Shown one piece after another: positions 52,950-62,769 of a DNA stretch of 64,000 nt. A program made the position numbers and the translations under genes. The stretch's first letter is position 1; each line of letters begins with the position of its first letter. The notes beneath the pieces were generated by a model. That model worked only from the letters and a program-made list of their open reading frames with translations, did no database searches and had not been told where the DNA came from. The stretch spans positions 64,001 to 128,000 of the forward strand of contig CAUYUJ010003914.1 of assembly GCA_963575745.1 (NCBI GenBank). The letters run 5' to 3'. The stretch comes from Prorocentrum cordatum (Eukaryota; Sar; Dinophyceae; Prorocentrales; Prorocentraceae).

Positions 52950-55900
52950 ATGGCGCCTAAGAGGGTTGCCAGGAAGGCACCCGACGCTGCTTCGGCAACG
53001 GGCCTGAGGAATCTGCATGGCGACGAGGCTCTCAACGCGGAGTACGTGGGCGACTTTGAAGCGATGATGCAGCGCCTGCAGGGCATTGAAGAGCTGGACA
53101 ACATCGCGGCCTTGGACTCCCAGGTGGCCTCGGAGGGAGGCCACGGACAGCCGATCGTGCCGAAAGACGTCCAGATCATCTTGGAGCGCGGCGAGCAAGC
53201 TGAGGGGACTGGCTCACTGTACTTGCACAACATCCGCTGGCGGCCCCAGGTGTGCTTGCCCTACAACGTCAAGGGTATCAGAGACATGCAGGACCACTCG
53301 TTCAGAGTTCCGCCGACGGGTACCACCAGGATCACGGTACACATTGCCTTGGAGAAGCCCGAGGACGCCAAAGAGATATTGACGACGAAGCGAGGCACAT
53401 TGCACAGGATCTCACCAGAAGAGCAGGTGCACGCGCTCTTGTGGGCAGTCGACACCTACTTCAGCCTGCCGTCTAATAAGAAGTCGGACGATATAACCAA
53501 GAGATGGGTGAATGCCTTCCGGAACGTCAACTATGTATTTCACAGCATCAGCAGCGTGGACAAGATGATCAAAGAATCGACCGTTCTTCGGGAAGAATGG
53601 ACGCAGCGCGGCGTAGTCAGCCAGCGCTCACCCTTGGCGCTCCTACTGATGGTGATTGGCCAGCGCAAGGCTCTGGAGAAGCAGAGCGGCAAGATCACCA
53701 CCGATGCGCTCTACAAGTTCTACAAGGGAATCAAGTGGGCGACCAAATCTGAAAAGATTTCAAAGAACTTGCTGGAGAACGCGAGCGCCATTGCAACCAA
53801 GTGGCACCTTTGCGCGGATACGAATTGCCAGGCAGTTGTGAAAAAGTCAGAAGAGATGTATGGTTCGGAGGGCCCCTTCCAATCTGTCTTGGCAATCTAC
53901 CTCATGTGCCTCAAGGCCGGCAAGCACCCCGACGCAATCGGCTGGATGTTCGAAATGATCTTAGACCAGTTCCGGGCCAGGATTGCATATTCCCCAAATG
54001 CCCTGATCGAGTCAGGCGGGGAGTCGGATTAGTAGTGGGAAGCGGGGGTTGGGATATCTCGCTCCGCATCCCCCCCGTGCCCCCTCTCATCCCACCCCCC
54101 CTCTTCTCGATCAAAGCATGGGTCGGGGATGACATTTCAAGGAACATCACGCGCGACAGCGTTGGCTCCAAACAGATGCAGACGAGGGGCCGGGTAACCG
54201 ACGTCGACGTAGTTGCGTTCAAGAAAGATCTATTTGCTCACTTGCTGGACGAGGAGCTGAACAGTTTCAATTTCACCGCGAGCAGGAAGAGCCTCATGCG
54301 GTCCTACCTCAGATCGCCAAAACATTTCCGCAGCAAGGAGGGTTTCATGGACAACGAGTTCGCCAAGCACGCTGGCGCTCCAGACCTCAGCCACAAGCAC
54401 GACTTCAACCGCGCGGAGAGACTTTTCGACAGCTTCGCGAGCTCACTCATCTACGGCAGAGCGTACGACCCCGTCATCAAGCAGTGCCTGAAGCAGAGCA
54501 AGTCTGTCAAGGACACCTTCGGCTATGGCCAGATCGGGACCGACTTGCAGCAGGTCGGTTGATGTTGCTGGTGTTGATGGTGGAAAGGTTGTTGCTGTTG
54601 CTGTTGCTGTTGTTGTTGTTGATGGTGTTTGTGTAGTTGTTGTCATTGATATTGATGTGGATGCTGCTGTTGGTGCTGTTAATGGTAAGGTCAGCGTGAC
54701 TGTTGTTGCTGGTGGTGTTGTTATGGCTGGTGTTGTGGTGGTTGTGATTGTGGTTGTTGTTGGTGGTGGTGTTGTTGCTGTTGTTGTTGGTGGTGTTGGT
54801 GCTGTTGTCGCTGATGTTGAGGGCGAGGAGGTAGGGGGGCGAGGAGGATGAGGAGGAGGAGGAGGAGGAGGAGGGCGAGCAGAAGGCCAGAGGCCTCTTG
54901 GATGTTTGGGGGCTCCTTTGGAGGCCTCTGAGGCCGTCTCGGATGCCCCTCGGCGGTCTCGGGGGCCCCTTGGGGCGTCTTGGGTGCCGTTGGCGGGTGC
55001 CTTTTGAGGCCTCTTGGGGCCGTTTAGGCACCACTCTGGGGCCCCTTGGGGGCCTCTTGGGGCTCTCTCTGGAGCCCTGGGGGCCATGTTGAGACCATCT
55101 CGTTGGACATCAATCAAAAGAAGGAGGGATTCTTCCTTGCCGGCGCCCCTCTAGAGCTTTTAAAATCGCCTATTGGGGCCCTCTTGGAATGCTCTTGGGG
55201 CCGTATCGGGGGCTTCTTGGGCTTCGGTTTTGGGCCATTTGAGGCTTCGGAAGGCCATCGGAAGCGAGAAGGCGAGAAGACCAAATGCGTGGATTTCCCT
55301 TACTGAGGTTTTGAAGGATTTGGGCCAATTAGGGGCTCTGTTGGGGGTGCTCCGAGGCCTCTCGGGGCCGTCTTGAGGCGGTCTTGGAGCCTCTTAGGTG
55401 CTCCAGGACCGCCTCTTAGAGGCTCCAACATCTTGGGGGGGACCTTGAGTCATCTTGAGCCGTCTTGGAGGCCAACTTGGGATTTCTGAGACCCTCGTAG
55501 AGGGCTGGCGGGGTTGAGTGAGTGGATTCGGGGCGGTTCGCACAACGTATGTCTGCGCGGTCAAGGTCCATGACGCGATCTCGGAGGACGCGAGCGCCGC
55601 CAAGTCCACCGACGAGGGGAAGGACGACAAGCCGGAGGAGGCCGCCGACAAGAAGGATGCTGAGCAGGCTGACGAGTCTGATGATGGAATGTACGTGGAC
55701 GACGAATACGACGAGGCGAAGGCCCGCTGGTGGCAGCACGCAAACCAGCTCGTCTCCACCTTCGTCCGCACAGTGGCTCCGGGCCCCAACGAGGCGGCCA
55801 TGATTTCTGCTGTGAAAGAGACACCTGCTTGCAAAGCGGTCGACGCCGCTAACTCGGACAGGGTGGTCATCATCTACAACAGCAAGCAAGAGGGGCAGTG

Positions 55901-57234
55901 CAAAACGCAACCGCACATCAGGATGCCAGTGCACCGCCAGCACTACATGACCCGCTGCGTCCAGAGTTTGCTGAAGATCATGACGGACGGCGACTGGGAG
56001 GCTGACCCCGACCTGATCAGCATCCACCCGAAGGCGATCTATTTATTTCTGGACGCTTTTAAAACTGACAACGTCGAGGGGTTCAACAAGTGTTTCAGCA
56101 CGGGGGATTCAAGGCTGCAGAGGGCCACGACGAAGTACTTCCTGACGTACGAAGAGAGCAGCCTTAAGAAACGGAAGTCTCGGGAGAACGAAGCAGCATT
56201 CGCAGTGGTGGAGCTGATGACGGCCATTAGTTCGGAGCCATTGGACCTCGTTCCAAAGGCGCGCTTAACGTTCCCCAACAGCTCCAACCTCAACAACCAC
56301 ATCGGCCCGCTGGTGACGACGGACCCGCGCGACCCAGACGAGTGGACCCTCAGCGTGATGGAGAAGCGGCAACTCCTCGGAGACGCGCTGGTAGAGGGAG
56401 GTGGCCGGGCTGCTGGATGCACTCAGGCCCGCGCGGCACCAAGCTAAAATGCATTGCGAATGAGAGGGGAGGAGGAGGAGGAGGAGGATCAGGAGGATCA
56501 GGATGGCCAGGGGGAGTAGGATGCGGAGGAGAAGGACAATCAGGACGAGGAGGACGAGAAGGAGAAGGAATAATAGGAGGAACGTTCTGGAAGGAGAGGA
56601 GTAGTTAGATGAAAAAGGAGAGGGAGAATGATGACATGGAGGATGACGATGAGCCTGACAGGCTAAGACGAAGGATGTCGTGATGAGGAAGCCCACCGAC
56701 ATTGAGCACGTGTCATTTCACGCCAACTCTGTCGACTTCTACAAAGAAATCATTCATTCCTTTTGTGCGAGTGGCGTGGTGGACTGCGCTCCTCTGAGCG
56801 AGAATTGCGCCATGGCGTCGATAATGCTCAAGAAGCCCTGCACGTTGATCTGCTACACAGAAGCTCACGCGCAGATGATCGAGAAGAGGCTGTGCCAGCG
56901 TGTATTCGCTGCGCTGACGAGGGAGAGCTGCGAGGAGCTGTACGAGCCCATGGCTGTGTCAGACCTCGCAGGCAACCCGGCGGCGACCGCTGCCGAAGGT
57001 GAAGGCGCCCCCGAGGAGGAGAAATCTGCGGCCAAGAAGAAGGCCCGGAAGCGCGCCGCCCCCAAGGGCACAGCTGGCGAGAAGCCCCTCAAGATGACCA
57101 AGGATGATGCTACAGGCGCGGAGGGAGGCGCCGCTGGCAAGCTGAGCGAGTTACTGAAAGCCCTCGACGCTGGCGGGGAGAAGCCAGGGGAGACCTCGGG
57201 CACTGCGGGGGATGAAGTTGGCGAGGCAGCGTAG
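52950..57234 (+). CDS. Four-exon gene, ~966-residue protein of unknown function
   Basis: Exons 52950-54015, 54117-54553, 55566-56390 and 56662-57234 join in one frame (2,901 nt including the TAG stop). Introns: 54016-54116 (TCAG|GCGGGG..AAAG|CA, GC-AG, with a strong pyrimidine tract), 54554-55565 (CAG|GTCGG..AAG|GTCC) and 56391-56661 (CTG|GTAGAG..CAG|GCT). Residues 1-501 are mixed helical sequence (LHNIRWRPQVCLPYNVKGI, SYLRSPKHFRSKEGFMDNEF). About 505-550 is acidic. Residues ~551-776 include VVIIYNSKQEGQCKTQPHIR. Exon 4 (777-966) has VVDCAPLSENCAMASIMLKK and CYTEAHAQMIEKRL, spaced like motif I and the following helix of N4/N6 methyltransferases but without the glycines. It ends with basic KKKARKRAAPK, a possible nuclear signal. 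ATG 52950 is preferred to ATG 52890, which lies in the leader-like sequence. No family name is known to me. Confidence 0.82.
54560..54885. repeat. GTT/GGT trinucleotide repeat in intron 2
   Basis: T/G-only sequence (GTTGTTG, GGTGTTG) over about 270 bp just after the donor, then a short GAG run. Confidence 0.9.
54886..55480. repeat. CTTGGGGCC degenerate repeat in intron 2
   Basis: Loose 17-24 bp period of CTTGGGG(G)CC / GGCCGTCTTGG over most of the intron. The same class lies at 60770-61280 on the same strand and in reverse at 24055-24375. Confidence 0.75.
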
Positions 57235-57790
57235 GTAGCCTTGGCCCATGTGCAAGCGTTAGGAGCCATGACCATAGCGACGCACGCAACGAACAAAACA
57301 TAAACAAACGTAGCACCTGCGTTTTCGGAAGGCACGGCGCCCCACCTTCAGACTGCGAGCCAATTTTCTTCCATATTTCAAGCAATGCGATTTTGCATTC
57401 AACTCGCCTGGGCCAATCGCTGGGCACGGCGATTTCGAGCTAGGCATCGCAACCTACTGGCAGTGAGGAATCGAGGCGGCGACGGCACGCAGGTGTGCTT
57501 CACTGCGCGCGAAGCTGCAAGGCAAAGCAGATGCATGAGTCGCTGTTTTTCGTGCGCCAGATGTGTTTATGTACCTCTAGACTCTGGTGCTTTCTGAAGC
57601 GACGAAGACAGTTGGCTCTGCCTCTTAGAGCCTGCAGCGAAGAGATGGTGGCACGACGAAGATGTGGGCGAGAAACAGAAGGTCAGGACGAGCACTTACC
57701 CGAGCTAGAAAGGATGAGATATCAAGGAGGAGGGCGATGATGGGTCGCGGGGTGGGTCGCGGGATGGGTCGCTGGTGGTTCGACGCCATG
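57235..57790. other. Downstream region of the four-exon gene, no gene seen
   Basis: Unique-looking sequence of moderate GC. No polyadenylation signal is evident. AACAAAACATAAACAAAC lies at 57289-57306. Confidence 0.4.
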
Positions 57791-57799
57791 CAATGACAA

Positions 57800-57939
57800 A
57801 CAAAATTCAACAACAACCGCAACAAGAACAACAACAACAACAACAACAACCCCAGCAACAACAAACACAAGACAACAACGACAACAACAACAACGACGAC
57901 AACAACGACTACGACAACAACAACAACAACAACAGCACC

Positions 57940-57971
<32 letters not shown>

Positions 57972-58248
57972 CGGCAACGACAACAACAACAGCAAAGCCA
58001 GCCGCAACACCAACAACAACAGCAGCAACGACAACACCAACAATAACATCAACAGCGACAGCAACAACCACAACAACAACAACAACAAATAATTACTACC
58101 ACAACAACATCAACCACGACAACAACATCAACTACAACAACAACGATAATCCGCATAACGGAATCCCACTTCAGCCACGCACCCAGGGACAGTGACTGAC
58201 CGTTCGGCCCCCTCACTCTGATGATGGTGATGATGACGATGATGGTGG

Positions 58249-58307
<59 letters not shown>

Positions 58308-58310
58308 GCA
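57800..58310. repeat. CAA/AAC microsatellite and GAT microsatellite
   Basis: (CAA)n with CGAC and CAG variants at 57808-58145, then (GAT)n at 58218-58305. Confidence 0.95.
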
Positions 58311-59246
58311 GGGAGGGGCATGATGATGGGGCCTGAGGGTGGGCCCACCGACCTGGCCTAAGGCCGTATTGCAGAAGGCGTCGCTTCTGTCTCTCAGTCG
58401 GACGGGCTCCTAACATCCGCTTGCGTTCTATATTTTTGGTTGCCGCTCCCGCGGCGGCGCTCGATCGCATTTAGTTTGGGCTTTGCTCAGAGACAACGAA
58501 TGACGTGGCGACTCGCTTACTTCATGTCCACATTCTCCTGTTCGCCACCTTCTTCTTCCTCCTTCCTCTAGGCCACTCGGCGTTGCATCTCGCGTTCCGT
58601 CTCTCATGGCCTCTGGCGCATCCCGCCGCCGCGCCTGGCCCCGCAGCTCCATTCGGTCTGAGGCATATCTGGGAGGCGTCTTCGGGTGTCTTGGAGGGCC
58701 TGAGGATGCTCTACCGCGGGGGGCATCATGACTGCTGGCCCCGAGCCCGAGGGTCCAAACCCCGACCCAGGCAGCCCCCGAGCGGCATTGGGGCGAGTCC
58801 AGGGATGCGGATTCCACGGCCCCCCCCGTGCTGGCGGTGTGTGCTGTGATGTTTGTACGGTGGTGTGTGCGGTGTGATTTGTTGGTGGTGTGAGATGTGA
58901 GTTGTGTTGCTGGTGGTGTTTGCTGTGCGGCTTTTGTCGTTGGTGGCGCGTGCTGTTTGATTGTTGGTGCCGGCGATGTGTGCTGGGGGCTTCTCGGACC
59001 ATCTGGCGCCCAAAGCTTCTACTCTACATGTGTATGGAATGACACTAATGGCTCTCTCGAGGCACTCTCGTGGGCCATCCGGCCCCCCCCCCCGGATAAT
59101 GCTCTCGCGCAATGGGGAGGTGATTCCGCCTCAACGCCGGCCGCGCATGTGGGTCAGGGCAGAGGCCCATTCCCCCCAATATTGACGCCGCTGTCAGCAC
59201 ATAGCACCGTGCTCCATCATCGGCGTTTTCTAAAGCGAGCAAATAC
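58311..59246. other. No recognised gene
   Basis: 58850-58990 is TG-rich. The remainder shows no family. The 5' exons of the methyltransferase gene may lie here but are not recognisable. Confidence 0.35.
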
Positions 59247-60029
59247 ATGTGTGATCATCAATACCGGCACCATGTTTCAGTATCCCCCATAATATCCAGC
59301 ACATCTCATATGCACAACGGCCGTTTTGGATCAACTTCCATATGTTTAGGCGCGTGGTCAAGATGCCAGCGCATTCTAAGCCAGTGGTCAGACCAAGAAC
59401 TCAGATGCGGTTTCGTCCCACTTAGGCCAACTACTGCTTCGCACCAATCAGCACCCAGGGGGCGTGAGAGGAGCCGGTCTCCACGAGGCGCAGTGGCAGG
59501 TCCGACAATCACCACCATCGACGATTGTGTAGGCATTCAATCGATTAGTCATGCACTGTCTGGCTTGGGAGTCTGGCACAAGTGCCTCGCCGCGAGCGAC
59601 AGCGACCCAACGGTGCTAAAATTATGGAAGGAGAACTACGCCAACGGTGAGACCAGGTTTTTCCCAGATCTCACCAAGCGGGACCTCTCGGCCATGAAGA
59701 GCCTGGGCCAGGTGGACGTGTACTCAGCTGGTTTTCCATGCCAGCCATTTTCGTGTGCCGGTAACAATGGCGGCGCTCAAGATGACCGGGCAAATGTGCT
59801 ACCACATATCGTGAAGTATCTGCGGGCTGGCCTCCCCAAGACGTTCCTGCTGGAGAACGTGGAGGGCCTGGCAACTACGCACCAGGACACGCTCAAATGG
59901 CTCCTGGCCCAGCTGAAGGCAGCTGCAGACAAAGCGCACTACGTCACCGCCTCCATCGTGAAGACGGGGGATCACGGCATACCCCAACATAGGAACAGGA
60001 TCATCATCGTCGGAGCCCGAAACGGATAG
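59247..60029 (+). CDS. C5 cytosine DNA methyltransferase, C-terminally truncated
   Basis: The enzyme family methylates C5 of cytosine in DNA using S-adenosylmethionine. Visible motifs in order: a divergent motif I (TTIDDCVGIQSISHALSGLG), ASDSDPT (motif II region), VDVYSAGFPCQPFSCAG (motif IV, catalytic Cys codon at 59739-59741), FLLENVEGL (motif VI ENV, 59853-59861) and GIPQHRNRIIIVG (motif VIII QxRxR). The target-recognition region and motifs IX-X are missing: the frame stops at 60027-60029, inside the first unit of a 79-bp tandem repeat. The first ~70 residues are not conserved except an RGRERSRSPRG linker typical of dinoflagellate proteins, so the true start or exon border is probably nearer 59440. 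The 3' part may lie in a later exon I cannot find, or the gene is broken. Bacterial-like and retrotransposon-borne methyltransferases of this class are known in dinoflagellates. Confidence 0.85.
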   Translation: MCDHQYRHHVSVSPIISSTSHMHNGRFGSTSICLGAWSRCQRILSQWSDQELRCGFVPLRPTTASHQSAPRGRERSRSPRGAVAGPTITTIDDCVGIQSISHALSGLGVWHKCLAASDSDPTVLKLWKENYANGETRFFPDLTKRDLSAMKSLGQVDVYSAGFPCQPFSCAGNNGGAQDDRANVLPHIVKYLRAGLPKTFLLENVEGLATTHQDTLKWLLAQLKAAADKAHYVTASIVKTGDHGIPQHRNRIIIVGARNG

Positions 60030-60249
60030 CGACCCCACCCCGAGCGCGCCCCCTGTGGTGTCGAGGATGTGCCACGCCTGCCACGCTTTGCGAGCCCGAA
60101 ACGGATAGCGACCCCACCCCCAGCGCGCCCTCTGTGGTGTCGAGGATGTGCCACGCCTGCCACGCTTTGCGAACCCGAAACGGATAGCGACCCCACCCCC
60201 AGTGCACCCCCTCTGGTGTCGAGAAAGTGCCACCCCTGCCACGCTCTCC
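60013..60249 (+). repeat. 79-bp tandem repeat, three copies
   Basis: Copies start at 60013, 60092 and 60171 with GA(G/A)CCCGAAACGGATAGCGA and end TGCCACGC. The first copy begins inside the last codons of the methyltransferase frame. Confidence 0.95.
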
Positions 60250-60640
<391 letters not shown>

Positions 60641-60759
60641 GGGGGGGGGGAGGGGAGGTGTGTGTGAGGAGACGCGGGTGCGACGCGGCAGAGAAGAAAA
60701 CCAGAACCCCACGAAACATGTGGGGAATTAATAGCTTCCCACAGAGATGGGGCCAGCTT

Positions 60760-61290
60760 TGCCTCTGGAGCGTCCTTTTGGAGGCCCCGTGGAGCGTCTT
60801 GAAAGCCTCTTTGGCTGTTTTGGGGCCATCCTGGGCCCTCTTTGAGCGCTCTCGGGCCGTCGTGGGGCCCTCTTGGGCCTTGGGCAGTCTCGTGGCCCTC
60901 TGAGGCGCTCTTGGGGCTGACTTGAGCCGTCGAGGGCCGAAAGATGGGCCTTAGGGCCGTCTCGGGACCTCTGAAGCCGTCTTCAGGCAATCCTGGGGGC
61001 CTCTTGGACGTTATGGACCCTGGGCAGACCAAAGGAGCAGATACGCTCAAAATATAAACGTTCTCACTGGAATGGGGCCAGGTCTGCCTCTGGGGCGTCC
61101 TGTTTTGGGGGCCACGTGGAGCGCCATGAGGGCCTCCTTTGGCCGTCTTGAAGCCATCCTGGGCCCTCTTTGAGCGCTCTCGGGCCGTCTTGGGGCCCTC
61201 TTGGGCCCACCTGGGGCCGTCGCGGCAGTGGCTTGGGCGCTCTTGGGGCTGTATTGGGTCGTCTTGGGGACATCTAAGGGGTCGATCCCC
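60760..61290. repeat. CTTGGGGCC degenerate repeat
   Basis: Two related stretches (60760-61010 and 61080-61285) share GAGCGTCTTG, GGGCCCTCTTTGAGCGCTCT and CTCTTGGGGCTG. They are about 310 bp apart, so a larger duplication underlies them. Confidence 0.8.
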
Positions 61291-61292
61291 AC

Positions 61293-61433
61293 CTCAGCTG
61301 ATGAGTTGTAAAAATCTGCGGCGGGCTTCTTCAGAGCCTCGCAGACTGCCGACGTCCCCGCCGCCCCCTCACTCTTATCCGCGACTGCGGGATGATATGT
61401 AACTTCATGTTGCTGGAGGTTGCACAAAATTCC
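61293..61433 (-). CDS. Internal exon of unknown gene
   Basis: 47 codons between a textbook acceptor, CCCCCCCGCAG|GGA (61434/61433), and donor GCTGAG|GTGGGG (61293/61292). It encodes ILCNLQQHEVTYHPAVADKS and then AVCEALKKPAADFYNSSAE. Composition is balanced and unlike the repeats around it. The downstream intron (minus strand) is the CCCCAAGAC repeat. No family is recognised and neighbouring exons were not found. Confidence 0.45.
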
Positions 61434-61649
61434 CTGCGGGGGGGAAGATTATTTTCCGTCAGCGGCACCAAAAACACACACACACAAGGCCGCCCCCTGG
61501 GGGAGAGGTCCCAAGGGGCAACAACGACCCCTCAAAATGACTGGCCCCGCCCCCCCCCGTCCCCTGGGAGAAAAATATCGAGGCGAAGGACCCAATCATA
61601 CTATGCAGCTACGAGCATCGCGAGGCAAGTGAAAGGGAAGAGGGGGTCT

Positions 61650-61823
61650 GGCAAGATGACCATGGCGTGGGCGGGGAAAGAAGCGGACATGGGCGAGCAG
61701 AAGTCGTCTTACTTTCGCGACGGCCTCTCCAAGAAGCTAGGCCTCTATAGGTTGATCCGCGAGGCCTGGCCTGAAGAACAGTCCACCCGAGTTTCGCCTT
61801 CTCTCGACTGCCCAACTGTATGA
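61650..61823 (+). CDS. Possible exon of unknown gene
   Basis: The plus frame MTMAWAGKEADMGEQKSSYF continues RDGLSKKLGLYRLIREAWPE and ends at TGA near 61823. It looks protein-like and is preceded by TCTGGCAAG, a possible acceptor. It is on the opposite strand to the exon at 61293-61433, so at least one of the two may be wrong. Confidence 0.3.
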   Translation, partial: GKMTMAWAGKEADMGEQKSSYFRDGLSKKLGLYRLIREAWPEEQSTRVSPSLDCPTV

Positions 61824-61825
61824 CC

Positions 61826-62600
61826 TCGCGCCGCGGACGACCCGCGCACGTCGCTGGAATCCTTTCGGAGCGACCAGCGCGCGTCGCGGGGACTCCCATG
61901 CGCTCTGCCTCCAAGTGCTGCCGAACTCCCGCGCGCTCTGCCTGGCCGCTCGCCCCTTGTCAGCCATCCGATGTTTCTGACCCCGCGGCGCGGACGACCC
62001 GCGCGCGTCCCTCGAATTCCTTCGGGGCGACCCGCGCGCGTCGCGGGGCGTTCGTGGGGTGTGCCCAATTGAGTGCAAGTACACCATGCGGACCCTGCCG
62101 CTGGGGCCTTCGGTGGAACCCACGAATCACATGAGAGTGTGCCCAATCGGGCGTGGGTGCGCCATGCGGACCCTGCCGTTGGGGCCTTCGGTGGAGCTCT
62201 CTATCGGCCCACGAAATGTGTGAGGGGTGTGCCGGATCGAGCGCGGGTGTGCCATGCGGACCCTGCCGCTGGGGCCTTCGGTGGACCTCCCTATGGGGCA
62301 CCGAAATGTGTGAGGGCTGTGCCGGATCGCGCGCGGGTGTGCCATGCGGACCCTGCCGGTGGGGCCTTCGGTGGATCTCCCTATCGGGTCACGAAGCGTG
62401 TGAGGTGTGTGCCGAATCGGGTGCAGGTAACCATGCGGACACTGCCGCTGGGTCCTTCGGTGGAGCTCCCTATGGGGCCACGGAATGCATGAGGGTTGTG
62501 CCGGATTGGATGCGGGTACGTCATGTGGACCCTGCCGATGGGGCCTTTGGTGGACATCCCAATGGTGGACCTCCCGAAGGGTGTGGCGAATCGCGTGCGA
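61826..62600. repeat. Two tandem repeat families
   Basis: 61830-62050 holds two copies of a ~150-bp unit with CGCGGCGCGGACGACCCGCG and GCGACC(A/C)GCGCGCGTCGCGGGG. 62070-62600 holds about seven copies of an 81-90 bp unit with CCATGCGGACCCTGCCGCTG, GGGGCCTTCGGTGGA and a TGTGTGAGG..GTGTGCC spacer. Confidence 0.9.
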
Positions 62601-62769
62601 GTATGAACGAAGGAGACGCGAGGACTGTCTTTTCAAAACGAGGACCCAACACCACAGGATGGTTGGGAAAGACTGGGTCAATGAATTTCGGGGTCCGACT
62701 TGTGGCCTTTCACCCAGGCCCGCCTTCCGTTTCCTTGGTGCTCCTCCTTCCGCCTCCTCTCTGTGGACC

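Noticed and set aside
59322-59336. Spliced-leader relic before the methyltransferase
   Set aside because: 12 of 15 bases match, but about one or two such matches are expected by chance in the window and no start codon follows in frame.
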